A DNA stretch of 64,000 nucleotides, from the NCBI GenBank assembly GCA_029961685.1, contig JARWKL010000012.1:10571955-10635954 (forward strand). The letters are read 5' to 3'. Positions 1 through 15,303 of the stretch are shown here, piece by piece. The position numbers and the translations under genes are program-made. Each line of letters opens with the position of its first letter. Positions within the stretch are counted from its first letter, which is position 1. The stretch comes from Aristolochia californica. Lineage: Eukaryota; Streptophyta; Magnoliopsida; Piperales; Aristolochiaceae. Under the pieces are notes generated by a model, which was given only the letters and a program-made list of their open reading frames with translations, made no database searches and had not been told where the DNA came from.

Positions 1-3000
1 AAAATGGATATGCATGCTTGAAACATGTTAAAGATGCAAATAACCTATGGATCCAAAGCTTTTAAAATGAATAAAAAACTTTCATTAAATTCTCTAGTAA
101 ATGTGCGGTGGGATATTTACCCGTGTCAAACTAGCCATTATTTTCCCCGTTTGCAAAAAACTGACGTAACAATCATAGATGATTGTACTGTGATTTATCA
201 TGAGTAACGGGCTATATTTTTGTAAGAAATGACATACGGATTGGGAATCAACAGTTAGTTAAAAATACCCCGCCTCCCCCTTTTCCCGACGATTTCAAAA
301 CCTGAGATATAAAAACTAAAACGATCTTACAATCCCTAAAAATTAGAAACACTCTTTGGAATTATCTCTCTCTACATTTGTGCAATGTGCATCTGCATTT
401 TAGATGTACACTTTTTTTCTTAAATAAAAACTTTGAGTTTTCGCTCTCCCTTAATCCCGTAATCAAAAAAAGGCAAATAGATCACATCAAATTGAAAATT
501 TTATAGTTTATGTACGAAAAAAAATTAAAACAATAACAAATGTAAGTATAGAAAATTTATTCACACACCACAAATGAACACAAAAGTTTTGTTTTCAGAG
601 TTTGGGAAATTCCAGTAGTTCAACCCTAATTGCATGGAATTTTACAAGAAAGAGATTTCTTCTACACGTGTTTTAAAAATGGATATGCTTCCTGGAAACA
701 TGTTAAAGATGCAAATGACCTATGGATCCAAAGCTTTTAAAGAGAATAACAAACGCTCTTTAAATTCTCAATGAACGTGCGGTGGGATATTTACCGAAGT
801 CAAACAAGCCATTATTTTGCCCGTTTACAAAAATCTTACCCAACAATCATAGATTATTGTAAAGTGATTTATCATCCATAACGGGCTATGTTTTTGTAAA
901 AAATGACTTAAGGATTAGGAATCAACACTCAGTTTAAAACACCCCCGCCTCCCCCTTTTCCCGACGATTGCAAAACCTGAAATATAAAAACTAAAACGAG
1001 CTTAAATTCCCTAAAAGTTACAGACACTCTTTGGAATTATCTCTCTCTACATTTGTGCATTGTGCGTCTCCATTTTAAATGTACACTTTTTTCTTAAATC
1101 AAAACTTTGAGTTTTCTCTTTCCCTTCATCCCGTAAACAAAAAAAGGCAAATAGATCACAGCAAAATGAAAATTTTAGAGTTTATGTATGGAAAAAGTTT
1201 ACAACAATAACAAATGTGAGTAAAGAAAATTTATTCACACACCAAAAATCAACACAAAATTTTTGTTATCCAAGTTTGGGAAATTCCACTAGTTCAACCA
1301 TAATAGCTTGGAATTTTACAAGAAAGAGATTTCTTCTACACGTGTTTTAAAAATGGATATGCAAGCTTGAAACATGTTAAAGATGCAAATGACCTATCTA
1401 TCCAAAGCTTTTAAAGAGAATAACATACGGTCATCAAATTCTCTAGTGAAAGTCCGAGTCAAACAAGCCATTATTTTGCCCATTTGCAAAAAGCTGAGCT
1501 AACAATCATAGATGAATTGTAAAGGGATTTATCATGTGTATCGGGCTATATTTTTGTAAGAAATGACTTAGGGATAGGGAGTGAACACTCAGTTAAAAAT
1601 CCCCTGCCTCCCCCTTTTCCCGACGATTGCAAAACCTGAGATATAAAAACTAAAAAAGCTTACAACCCCTAAAAATTACAGACACTCTTTGGAATTATCT
1701 CTTTCTAAATTTGTGCATTGTGCATTTCCATTTTAGATGTACACTTTTTTCTTAAATCAAAATTGTGAGTTTTCGCTCCCCCTTCTTACCGTTAAAAAAA
1801 AAAACCAAATTCATAACAACAAAATGAAAATTTTAGAGTTCATGAATGGAAAAAATTTTAAAAAATAAAAAATTTAAGTAAAGAAAATTTATTCACAAAC
1901 CACAAATGAACACTAAAGTTTTGTTATCCAAGATTGGGAAATTCCACTAGTTCAACCCTAATAGCTTGGAATTTTAGAAGAAAGAGATTTCTTCTACACG
2001 TGTTTTAAAAAATGGATCTGCATGCTTGAAACATGTTAAAGATGCAAATGACCTACGAATCCAAAAGCTTTTAAAGAGAATAACAAACGCTCATTAAATT
2101 CTCAATGAACGTGTGGTGGGATATTTACCCGAGTCAAACGAGCCATTATTTTGCCCGTTTACAAAAACCTTACCTAAAAATCATAGATGATTGTAAAGTG
2201 ATTTATCATCCGTAACGGGCTATATTTTTGTAAGAAATGACTTACGGATTAGGAGTCAACACTCAGTTAAAAACACCCAGCCTCCCCCTTTTCCCGACGA
2301 TTGCAAAACCTGAGATATAAAAACTAAAACGAGCTTAAATTCCCTTAAAATTACAGACACTCTTTAGAATTATCTTACTCTACATTTGTGCATTGTGTGT
2401 CTCCATTTTAAATGTACACCTTTTTCTTTAAACAAAACTTTGAGTTTTCTCTCTCCCTTCATCCCGTAAATAATAAAAGGCAAAAAGATCACAGCAAAAT
2501 GAAAATTTTAGAGTTTATGTATGGAAAAAATATAAAACAATAACAAATATAAGTACAGAAAATTTATTCACACACCAAAAATGAACACAAAAGTTTTGTT
2601 TACCAAGTTTGGGAAATTCCAGTAGTTCAACCCTAATTGCATGGAATTTTACAAGAAAGATATTTCTTCTACATGTGTTTTAAAAATGGATGTGCATGCT
2701 TGAAACATGTTAAAGATGCAAATGACGTATGGATCTCAAGCTTTTAATGAGAATAGCAAACACATTAAATTCTTAAGTGAACGTGTGGTGGGATATTTAC
2801 CTAAGTCAAACAAGTCATTATTTTGCCCTTTTGCAAAAAGCTGACCTAACAATCATAGGTGATTGTGAAGTGATTTTTCATTCGTAACGGGCTATATTAT
2901 TGTATGAAATGACTTATGGATTGGGAGTCAACACTCAGTTAATAACACCCCGCCTCCCACTTTTCCCGACGATTGCAAAACCTGAGATATAAAAACTAAA

Positions 3001-5463
3001 ACGAGCTTAAATTCCCTAAAAATTACAGACACTCTTTGGAATTATCTCTCTCTACATTTGTGCATTGTGCGTCTCCATTTTAAATGTACACATTTTTCTT
3101 AAATCAAAACTTTGAGTTTTCTCTCTCCCTTCATCACGTAGAGAAAAAAAGGCAAATAGATCATAGCGAAATGAAAATTTTAGAGTTTATGTATAGAAAA
3201 AATTTAAAACTATAACAAATGTAAGTAAAGAAAATTTATTCATACACAAAAAATGAACACAAAACTTTTGTTATCCAAGTTTGGGAAATTCCACTAGTTC
3301 AACCATAATAGCTTGGAATTTTACAAGAAAGAGATTTCTTCTACACTTGTTTTAAAATGGATACGCAAACTTGAAACATGTTAAAGATGCAAATGACCTA
3401 TTGATCCAAAGATTTTAAAGAGAATAACATGCGCTCATTAAATTCTCTAGTGAACGTGCGGTGGGATATTTATCCGAGTCAAACAAGGCATTATTTTGCC
3501 CGTTTGCAAAAAGCAGACCTAACAATCACAGATGAATTGTAAAGTGATTTATCATGTGTAACGGGCTATATTTTTGTAAGAAATGACTTGTGGATAGGGA
3601 GTGAACACTCAGTTAAAAATCCCCCGCCTCCTCCTTTTCCCGACAAGATATAAAATCTAAAAACTGCTTACAATTCCTAAAAATTACAGACACTCTTTGG
3701 AATTATCTCTTTCTGAATTTGTGCATTGTGCATTTCCATTTTAGATGTACACTTTTTTGTTAAATCAAAATTTTGAGTTTTCGGTCCCCCTTCATACCGT
3801 AAAAAATAAAAAAGGCAAATTGATAACAACAAAATGAAAATTTAAGAGTTTATGTATGGAAAAAATTTTAAAAAATTAAAAATATTAGTAAATAAAATTT
3901 ATTCACAAACCACAAATGAACACAAAAGTTTTGTTATCCAAGATTGGGAAATTCCACTAGTTCAACCCTAACTGCTTGGAATTTTATAAGAAAGAGATTT
4001 CTTCTACACTTGTTTGAAAAATGGATATGCATGCTTGAAACATGTTAAAAATGCAAATGACCTATAGATCCAAAGCTTTTAATGAGAATAACAAACGCTC
4101 ATTAAATTCTTAAGTGAACACATGGTGGGATATTTATCGGAGTCAAACAAGCCATTATTTTGTCCGTTTGTAAAAAGCTGACCTAACAATCATAGATGAT
4201 TGTAAAGTGATTTTTCATTCGTAACGGGCTATATAATTGTAAGAAATGACTTACGGATTGGGAGTGAACACTCAATTAAAAATCCCCCGCCTCCCCCTTT
4301 TCCCGACGATTGCAAAACCTGAGAACTAAAAACAGAAAATAGCTTACAATCCTTAAAAATCACGAACACTCTTTGGAATTATATGTCTCTACATTTGTGC
4401 ATTGTGCATCTCCATTTTAGATGTACACTTTTTCTTAAATCAAAGCTTTCAGTTTTCGTTCTCCCTTCATGCCATAAAAAAAAGGTAAATAGATCACAAC
4501 AAAATGAAAATTTTAGAGTTTATGTATGGAAAAAAATTAAAACAATAACAAATGTAAGTAATGAAAATTTATTCACACACCACAAATGAACACAAAATTT
4601 TTGTTTTCCAAGTTTAGGAAATTCCACTAGTTCAACCCTAATAGCTTGAAATTTTACAAGAAAGAGATTTTTTCTACACGTGTTTTAAAAATTGATATGC
4701 ATGCTTGAAACATGTTAAAGTTGCAAATAACCTAAGGATCCAAAGCTTTTAAAGTGAATAACAAACTCTCATTAAATTCTCTACTGAACGTGCGGTGGGA
4801 TATTTACCCGAGTCAAACAAGCCATTATTTTGCCCGTTTGCAAAAAGCTGACCAAACAGTCATAGATGATTGTAATGTGATTTTTCATGAGTAACGGGCT
4901 ATATTTTTTTAAGAAATGACATAAGGATTGGGAGACAACAGTCAGTTAAAAATACCCCACCTCCCCTTTTCCCGACGATTGCAAAACCTGAGATATAAAA
5001 ACTAAAAAGATCTTACAAGCACTAAAAATTACACACACTATTTGGAATTATCTCTCTACATTTGTGCATTGTGCATCTCCATTTTAGATGTACAGTTTTT
5101 TTCTTACATCAAAACTTTGAGTTTTCGCTCTCCCTTAATCCCGTAACAGAAAAATGGCAAATTGATCACATCAAAATAAAAATTTTAGAGTTTATGTATG
5201 AAAAAAAATTAAAACAATAACAAAAGTAAGTATAGAAAATTTATTCACACACCACAAATGAACACAAAAGTTTATTTTTCCAACTTTGGGAAATTCCAGT
5301 AGTTCAACCCTAATTGTATGGAATTTTCAAGGAAGAGATTTCTTCTAGACGTGTTTTAAAAATGGATATGCATGCTTGAAACTTGTTAAAGATGCAAATG
5401 ACCTATGGATCCAAAGCTTTTAAAGAGAATAACAAACACTCATTAAATTCTCAATGAACGTGC

Positions 5464-7481
5464 GGTGGGATATTTACTAGAGTCAAACAAGCCATTATTT
5501 TGCCCGTTAACAAAAAGCTTACCTAAAAATCATAGATGATTGTAAAGTGATTTATCATCCGTAACGGGCTATATTATTGTAAGAAATGACTTACGGATTG
5601 GGAGTCAACACTCAGTTAAAAACACCCCGCCTCTCCCTTTTCCCGACAATTGCAAAACCTGAGAACTAAAAACTGAAAAGATCTTACAATCCTTAAAAAT
5701 CACGGACACTCATTGGAATTATATCTCTCTACATTTGTGCATTGTGCATCTCCATTTTAGATGTACACTTTTTTCTTAAATCAAAGCTTTCAGTTTTCGT
5801 TCTCCCTTCATGCCATAAAAAAAAAAGGTAAATAGATCACAACAAAATGAAAATTTTAGAGTTTATGTATGGAAAAAAATTTAAACAATAACAAATGTAA
5901 GTAATGAAAATTTATTCCCACACCACAAATGAACACAAAATTTTTGTTTTCCAAGTTTAGGAAATTCCACTAGTTCAACCCTAATAGCTTGAAATTTTAC
6001 ATGAAAGAGATTTTTTCTACACGTGTTTTAAAAATGGATATGCATGCTTGAAACATGTTAAAGATGAAAATAACCTAAGGATCAAAAGTTTTTAAAGTGG
6101 ATAACAAACTCTCATTAAACTCAAACCCTGAACGTGCGGTGGGATATTTACCCGAGTCAAACAAGACATTATTTTGCCCGTTTGCAAAAAGCTGACCAAA
6201 CAATCGTAGATGATTGTAATGTGATTTATCATGAGTAACGGGCAATATTTTTGTAAGAAATGACATACGGATTGGGAGACAACAGTCAGTTAAAAATACC
6301 CCACCTCCCCTTTTCCCGACGATTGCAAAACCTGAGATATAAAAACTAAAAAGATCTTACAAGCCCTAAAAATTACAAAAAATCTTTGGAATTATCTCTC
6401 TCTAGATTTTTGCATTGTGCATCTCCATTTTAGATGTACACTTTTTTTCTTACATCAAAACTTTGAGTTTTCGCTCTCCCTTAATCCCGTAACACAAAAA
6501 TGGCAAATAGATCACATCAAAATGAAAATTTTAGAGTTTATGTATGAAAAAAAATTAAAACAATAACAAAAGTAAGTATAGAAAATTTATTCACATACCA
6601 CAAATGAACACAAAAGTTTTGTTTTCCAAGTTTGGGAAATTCCAGTAGTTCAACCCTAATTGCATGGAATTTTACAAGAAAGAGATTTCTTCTACATGTG
6701 TTTTAAAAATGGATATGCATGCTTGAAACATGTTAAAGATGCAAATGACCTATGGATCCAAAGCTTTTAAAGAGAATAACAAACGCTCATTAAATTCTCA
6801 ATGAACGTGCGGTGGGATATTTACTAGAGTCAAACAAGCCATTATTTTGCCCGTTTACAAAAAGCTTACCTAACAATCATAGATGATTGTAAAGTGATTT
6901 ATCATCCGTAACGGGCTATATTATTGTAAGAAATGACTTACGGATTGGGAGTCAACACTCAGTTAAAAACGCCCCGCCTCCCCCTTTTCCCAACGATTGC
7001 AAAACCTGAGATATAAAAACTAAAACGAGCTTAAATTCCCTAAAAATTACAGACACTTTTTGGAATTATCTCTCTCTACATTTGTGCATTGTGCGTCTCC
7101 ATTTTAGATGTACACTTTTTTCTTAAATCAAAACTTTGAGTTTTCGCTCTCCCTTAATCCCGTAACACAAAAAGGCAAATAGATCACATCAAAATGAAAA
7201 TTTTAGAGTTTATGTATGAAAAAAATTAAAACAATAAAAAATGTAAGTATAGAAAATTTATTCACACACCACAAATGAACACAAAAGTTTTGTTTTCCAA
7301 GTTTGGGAAATTCCAGTAGTTCAACCCTAATTGCACAGAATTTTACAAGAAAGAGATTTCTTCTACTTGTCTTTTAAAAATGGATATGCATGCTTGAAAC
7401 ATGTTTCAGATGCAAATGACCTATGGATCCAAAGCTTTTAAAGAGAATAACAAACACTCATTAAATTCTCAATGAACGTGC
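5464..7481 (+). repeat. Higher-order repeat in A, 3-mer copy 1
   Basis: Three consecutive A monomers that match the next three better than they match each other. Shared variants include ACTAGAGTCAAAC after the GGTGGG landmark, the GAGAACTAAAAACTGAAAAG form of the usual GAGATATAAAAACTAAAA segment, and GATGAAAATAACCTAAGG. Corresponding landmarks lie 2,016-2,018 bp downstream. The two monomers before it (about 4,120-5,463) share some of the same variants, so the pattern may start as a partial copy. Confidence 0.75.
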
Positions 7482-9497
7482 GGTGGGATATTTACTAGAG
7501 TCAAACAAGCCATTATTTTGCCCGTTTACAAAAAGCTTACCTAAAAATCATAGATGATTGTAAAGTGATTTATTATCCGTAACGGGCTATATTTTTGTAA
7601 GAAATGACTTACGGATTGGGAGTCAACACTCAGTTAAAAACACCCCGCCTGTCCCTTTTCCCGACGATTGCGAAACCTGAGAACTAAAAACTGAAAAGAG
7701 CTTACAATCCTTAAAAATCACGAACACTCTTTGGAATTATATCTCTCTACATTTGTGCATTGTGCATCTCCATTTTAAATGTACACTTTTTTCTTAAATC
7801 AAAGCTTTCAGTTTTCGTTCTCCCTTCATGCCATAAAAAAAAAGGTAAATAGATCACAACAAAATGAAAAATTTAGAGTTTATGTATGGAAAAAAATTAA
7901 AAAAATAACAAATGTAAGTAATGAAAATTTATTCCCACACCACAAATGAACACAAAATTTTTGTTTTCCAAGTTTAGGATATGCCACTAGTTCAACCCTA
8001 ATAGTTTGAAATTTTACAAGAAAGAGATTTTTTCTACACGTGTTTTAAAAATGGATATGCATGCTTGAAACATGTTAAAGATGAAAATAACCTAAGGATC
8101 CAAAGCTTTTAAAGTGAATAACAAACTCTCATTAAACTCTCTACTGAACGTGCGGTGGGATATTTACCCGAGTCAAACAGGACATTATTTTGCCCGTTTG
8201 CAAAAAGCTGACCAAACAATCATAGATGATTGTAATGTGATTTATCATGAGTAACGGACTATATTTTTGTAAGAAATGACATACGGATTGGGAGACAACA
8301 GTCAGTTAAAAATACCCCACCTCCCCTTTTCCCGACGATTGCAAAACCTGAGATATAAAAACTAAAAAGATCTTACAAGCCTTAAAAATTACAAACACTC
8401 TTTGGAATTATCTCTCTCTACATTTGTGCATTGTGCATCTCCATTTTAGATGTACACTTTTTTTCTTACATCAAAACTTTGAGTTTTCGCTCTCCCTTAA
8501 TTCCGTAACAGAAAAATGGCAAATAGATCACATAAAAATGAAAATTTTAGAGTTTATGTATGAAAAAAAATTAAAATAATAACAAAAGTAAGTATAGAAA
8601 ATTTATTCACACACCACAAATGAAGACAAAAGTTTTGTTTTCCAAGTTTGGGAAATTCCAGTAGTTCAACCCTAATTGCATGGAATTTTACAAGAAATAG
8701 ATTTCTTCTACATGTGTTTTAAAAATGGATACGCATGCTTGAAACATGTTAAAGATGCAAATGACCTATGGATCCAAAGCTTTTAAAGAGAATAACAAAC
8801 GCTCATTAAATTCTCAATGAACGTGCGGTGGGATATTTACTAGAGTCAAACAAGCCATTATTTTGCCCGTTTACAAAAAGCTTACCTAACAATCATAGAT
8901 GATTGTAAAGTGATTTATCATCCGTAACGGGCTATATTATTGTAAGAAATGACTTACGGATTGGGAGTCAACACTCAGTTAAAAACGCCCCGCCTCCCCC
9001 TTTTCCCAATGATTGAAAAACCTGAGATATAAAAACTAAAACGAGCTTAAATTCCCTAAAAATTATAGACACTTTTTGCAATTATCTCTCTCTACATTTG
9101 TGCATTGTGCGTCTCCATTTTAGATGTACACTTTTTCCTTAAATCTAAACTTTGAGTTTTCGCTCTCCCTTAATCCCGTAACACAAAAAGGCAAATAGAT
9201 CACATCAAAATGAAAATTTTAGAGTTTATGTATGAAAAAAAATAAAACAATAACAAATGTAAGTATAGAAAATTTATTCACACACCACAAATGAACACAA
9301 AAGTTTTGTTTTCCAAGTTTGGGAAATTCCAGTAGTTCAACCTTAATTGCACAGAATTTTACAAGAAAGAGATTTCTTCTACTTGTGTTTCAAAAATGGA
9401 TATGCATGCTTGAAACATGTTTCAGATGCAAATGACCTATGGATCCAAAGCTTTTAAAGAGAATAACAAACACTCATTAAATTCTCAATGAACGTGC
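7482..9497 (+). repeat. Higher-order repeat in A, 3-mer copy 2
   Basis: Second copy of the roughly 2,017-bp 3-mer. Its landmarks at 7482, 8154 and 8827 match 5464, 6138 and 6811. Variant positions are shared unit for unit, for example GATGAAAATAACCTAAGG at about 8,081 against 6,064. The start of a third copy may follow at 9,498 (ACTAGAGTCAAAC again), but the match then fades. Confidence 0.75.
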
Positions 9498-12400
9498 GGT
9501 GGGATATTTACTAGAGTCAAACAAGCCATTATTTTGCCCGTTTACAAAAAGATTACCTAACAATTATAGATGATTGTAAAGTGATTTATCATCCGTAACA
9601 GGCTATATTTTTGTAAGAAATGACTAACGGATTGGGAGTCAACACTCAGTTAAAAACGCCCCGCCTCCCCCTTTTCCTGACCATTGCAAAACCTGACGTA
9701 TAAAAACTAAAACGAGCTTAAATTCCCTAAAAATTACAGACACTCTTTGTGCGTCTCCTTTTTAAATGTACACTTTTTTCTTAAATCAAAACTTGAGTTT
9801 TCTCTCTCCCTTCATCTCGTAAACAAAAAAAGGCAAATAGATCACAGCAAAATGAAAATTTTAGAGTTTTTGTATGGAAAAAATTTAAAACAATAACAAA
9901 TGTAAGTAAATAAAATTTATTCAAACACCAAAAATGAACACAAAACTTTTGTTATCCAAGTTTGGGAAATTCCACTAGTTCAACCATAATAGCTTGGAAT
10001 TTTACAAGAAAGAGATTTCTTCTACACTTGTTTTAAAAATGGATATGGAAGCTTCAAACATGTTAAAGATGCAAACGACCTATTGATCCAAAGATTTTAA
10101 AGAGAATGAAAAATGCTCATTAAATTCTTAAGTGAACGTGCGGTGGGATATTTACCCGAGTCAAACAAGCCATATTTTGCCCGTTTGCCAAAAGCTGACC
10201 TAAAAATCATAGATGATTGTAAAGTGATTTTCCATTCGTAACGGGCTATATTATTGTAAGAAATGACTTACGGATTGGGAGTCAACACTCTATTAAAAAT
10301 CCCCCGCCTCCCCCTTTTCCCGACGATTGCAAAACCTGAGAACTAAAAACTGAAAAGAGCGTACAATCCTTAAAAATCACAGAAACTCTTGGGAATTATA
10401 TCTCTCTACATTTTTTCATTGTGCATCTCCATTTTAGATGTACACTTTTTTCTTAAATCAAAACTTTGAGTTTTGGTTCTCCCTTCATGCCGTAAACCAA
10501 AAAAGGTAAATAGATCACAACAAAATAAAAATTTTAGAGTTTATGTATGGAAAAAAATTAAAACAATAACAAATTTAAGTAATGAAAATTTATTCACACA
10601 CCACAAATGAACACTAAATTTTTGTTATCCAAGTTTGGGAAATTCCACTAGTTCAACCCTAATAGCTTGAAATTTTACAAGAAAGAGATTTCTTCTACAC
10701 GTGTTTTTAAAAATGGATATGCACGCTTGAAACATGTTAAAGATTCAAATGACCTATGGGTCCAAAGCTATTAAAGTGAATAACAAACTCTCATTAAATT
10801 CTCTAGTGAACGTGCGGTGGGATATTTACCCGAGTCGGACAAGCCATTATTTTGCCCGTTTGCAAAAAGCTGACCTAACAATCATAGATGATTGTAATGT
10901 GATTTATGATGAGTAACGGACTATTTTTTGTAAGAAATGACATACGGATTGGGGGTCAACAGTCAGTTACAAATACCCCGCCTCCCCCTTTTCCCGACGA
11001 TTGCAAAACCTGAGATATAAAAACTAAAAAGATCTTACAATCCCTAAAAATTACAAACACTCTTGGGAATTATCTCTCTCTACATTTGTGCATTGTGCAT
11101 CTCAATTTTGGATATACACTTTTTTCTTAAATCAAAACTTTGAGTTTTCTCTCTCCCTTCATTCCGTAAACAAAAAAGGCAAATAGATCACAGAAAAATG
11201 AAAATTTTAGAGTTTATGTATGGAAAAATTTTAAAACACTAAAAAATGTAAGAAAGAAAATTTATTCGCACTCCAAAAATGAACACAAAACTTTTGTTGT
11301 CCATGTTTGGGAAATTCCACTAGTTCAACCATAATAGCTTGGAATTTTACAAGAAAGAGATTTCTTCTACACGTCTTTTAAAAATGGATATGCAAACTTG
11401 AAACATGTTAAAGATGCAAATGACCTATTGACCCAAAGCTTTTAAAGAGAATAACATACGCTCATTAAATTCTCTAGTGAACGTGTGGTGGGATATTTAC
11501 CCGAGTCAAACAAGCCAATATTTTGCTCGTTTGCAAAAAGCTAACCTAACAATCATAAATGATTGTAAAGTGATTTATCATGAGTAACGGGCTAAATTTT
11601 TGTAAGAAATGACATACGGATTGGGAGATAACAGTCAGTTAAAAATACCCCACCTCCCCCTTTTCCCGACGATTGCAAAACCAGAGATATAAAAACTAAA
11701 AAGATCTTAAAATCCCTAAAAATTAAAAACACTTTTTGGAATTATCTCTCTCTACATTTATGCATTGTGCCTCTCCATTTTAGATGTACACTTTTTTCTT
11801 AAATCAAAACTTTGCGTTTTCGCTCTCCCTTCATCCCGTAAACAAAAAAAAGGCAAATAGATCACACAAAATGAAAATGTTAAAGTTTATGTGTGAAAAA
11901 AAATTAAAACAATAACACATTTAAGTATAGAAAATTTATTCACACACCACAAACGAACACAAAAATTTGTTTTCCAAGTTTGGGAAAATCTAGTAGTTCA
12001 ACCCTAATTGCATGGAATTTTACAAGAAAGAGATTTCTTCTACACATGTTTTAAAAATGGATAAGCATGCTTGAAACATGTTAAAGATGAAAATGACCTA
12101 TGTATCCAAAGCTTTAAAGAGAATAACAAACGCTCATTAAATTCTCAATGAACGTGCGGTGGGATATTTACCAGAGTTAAACAAGCCATTATTTTGCCCG
12201 TTTACAAAAAGCTTACCTAACAATCATAGATGATTGTAAAGTGATTTATCATCCCTAACGGGCTATATTTTTGTAAGAAATCACTTACGGATTGGGAGTC
12301 AACACTCAGTTAAAAACACCCCGCCTCCCCCTTTTCCCGACGATTACAAAACCTGAGATATAAAAACTAAAACGAGCTTAAAGTCCCTAAAAATTACAGA

Positions 12401-14961
12401 CACTCTTTGGAATTATCTCTCTCCACATTTGTACATTGTGGGTCTCCATTTTAAATGTACCCTTTTTCTTAAATCAAAACTTTGAGTTTTCTCTCTCCCT
12501 TCATCCCGTAAACAAAAAAAGGCAAATAGATCACAGCAAAATGAAATTTTAGAGTTTATGTATGGAAAAACATTAAAACAATAACAAATGCAAGTAAATA
12601 AAATTTATTCACACACCAAAAATGAACACAAAACTTTTCTTATCCAAGTTTGGGAAATTCCACTAGTTCAACCATAATAGCTTGGAATTTTACAAGAAAG
12701 AGATTTCTTCTACACGAGTTTTAAAAATGGATTTGCAAGCTTGAAACATGTTACAGATGCAAATGACCTATTGATCCAAAGCTTTTAAATTGAATAACAT
12801 ACGCTCATTAAATTCTCTAGTGAACGTGCGGTGGGATATTTACCCGAGTCAAACATGCCATTATTTTGCCCGTTTGCAAAAAGCCGACCTCATAATCATA
12901 GATGAATTGTAAAGTAATTTATCATGTGTAATGGGCTATATTTTTGTAAGAAATGACTTATGGATAGGGAGTCAACACTCAGTTAAAAATCCCCCGCCTC
13001 CCCCTTTTCCCGACGATCGCAAAACCTGAGATATAAAAACTAAAAAGAGCTTAAAATCCCTAAAAATTGCAGACACTCTTTGGAATTATCTCTTTCCAAA
13101 TTTTTCCATTGTGCATTTCCATTTTATATGTACGCTTTTTCTGAAATAAAAATTTTGAGTTTTCGCTCCCCCTTCATACAGTAAAAAAAAAAAAAGGCAA
13201 ATTGATAACAACAAAATGAAAATTTTAGAGTTTAAGTATGAAAAAAATTTTAAAAAATTTAAAATTTATGTAAATAAAATTTATTCACAAACCATAAATG
13301 AACACAAAAGTTTTGTTATCCAAGATTTGGAAATTCCACTAGTTCAACCCTAATAGCTTGGAATTTTACAAGAAAGAGATTTCTTCTACACGTGTTTTAA
13401 AAATGCATATGCATGCTTCAAACATGTTAAAGATGCCAATGTCCTATGGATCCAAAGCTTTTAATGAGAATAACAAACGCTTATTAAATTCTTAAGTGAT
13501 CGAGCGGTGGGATATTTACCCGAGTCAAACAAGCCATAATTTTGCCGTTTGAAAAATGCTGACCTAACAATCATAGATGATTGTAAAGTGATTTTTCATT
13601 CATAACGGGCTATATTATTGTAAGAAGTGACTTATGGATTGGGAGTCAACACTCAATTAAAAATCCCCCGCCTCTCCCTTTTCCCGACGATTGCAAAACC
13701 TTAGAACTAAAACCTGAAAAGAGCTTACAATCCTTAAAAATCACAGATACTCTTTGGAATTATATCTCTCTACATTTTTGCATTGTGCATTTCCATTAAA
13801 TATCTACACTTTTTTCTTTAATCAAAACTTTGAGTTTTGGTTCTCCCTTCATGCCATAAACAAAAAAGGTAAATAGATCACAACAAAATGAAAATTTTAG
13901 AGTTTATGTATGGAAAAAAATTAAAACAATAACAAATGTAAGTAATGAAAATTTATTCACACACCACAAATGAAAACAAAATTTTTGTTGTCCAAGTTTG
14001 GGAAATTCCACTAGTTCAACCCTAATAGCTTGAAATTTTACAAGAAAGAGATTTCTTCTACACGTGTTTTAAAAATGGATATGCATGCTTGAAATATGTG
14101 AAAGATGCAAATGACCTATGGATCCAAAGCTTTTAAAGTGAATAACAAAGTCTCATTAAATTCTCTAGTGAACGTGCGGTGAGATATTTACCCGAGTCAA
14201 AGATGCCATTATTTTGCAAAAAGCTGACCTAAAAATCATAGATGATTATCATGAGTAACGGGCTATATTTTTGAAAGAAATGACATACGGATTGGGAGTT
14301 AACAGTCAGTTAAAAATACGCCGCCTCCCCTTTTTCCCGACGATTGCAAAACCTGAGATATAAAAACTAAAAAGATCTTTAAATCCCAAAAAATTACAAA
14401 CACACATTGGAATTTTCTCTCTCTACATTTGTGCATTGTTCATCTCCATCTTAGATGTACACTTTTTTCTTAAATCAAAACTTTGAGTTTTCGCTCTCCC
14501 TTCATCCCGTAAACAATAAAAGGCAAATAGATCACAACAAAAAGAAAATTTTACAGTGTATGTTTGAAAAAAAATTAAAACAATAACAAAGGTAAGTATA
14601 GAAAATTTATTCACACACCACAAATGAACACAAAAGTTTTGTTTTCCAAGTTTGGGTAATTCCAGTAGTTCAACCCTAATTGCATGGAATTTTACATGAA
14701 AGAGATTTCTTCTACACGTGTTTAAAAAATGGATATGCATGCTTGAAACATGTTAAAGATGCAAATGACCTATGGATCCAAAGCTTTTAAAGAGAATAAC
14801 AAACGCTCATTAAATTCTCAATGAACGTGCAGTGGGATATTTACCAGAGCAAAACAAACCATTATTTTGCCCGTTTACAAAAAGCTTACCTAACAATCAT
14901 AGATGATTTTAAAGTGATTTATCATCCGTAACAGCCTATATTTTTGTAAGAAATGACTTAT

Positions 14962-15303
14962 GGATTGGGAGCCAACGCTCAGTTAAAAACACCCGCCTCC
15001 CCCTTTTCCCGACGATTGCAAAACTTGAGATATAAAAACTAAAAAGACCTTAAATTCCCTAAAAATTACAAACACTCTTTGGAATTATCTCTCTCTACAT
15101 TTATGCATTGTGCGTCACCATTTTAAATGTACACTTTTTTCGTTAATCAAAACTTTGAGTTTTCTCTCTCCTTTCATCCCGTAAAAAAAAAAGGCAAATA
15201 GATTACCGCAAAATGAAAATTTTAGAGTTTATGTATGGAAAAACATTTAAAAAAATATCAAATGTAAGTAAAGAAAATTTATTCACACATCAAAAATGAA
15301 AAG
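14962..15303 (+). repeat. Truncated A monomer
   Basis: Landmark spacing across this point (14831 to 15845) is 1,014 bp, that is one monomer plus about 342 bp. The sequence runs normally to CAAAAATGAA at 15,300. It then jumps to GGGAGTCAACACTCAG, which normally lies about 330 bp further on. About half a monomer is therefore missing, with the breakpoint at 15,297-15,303. Confidence 0.85.
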
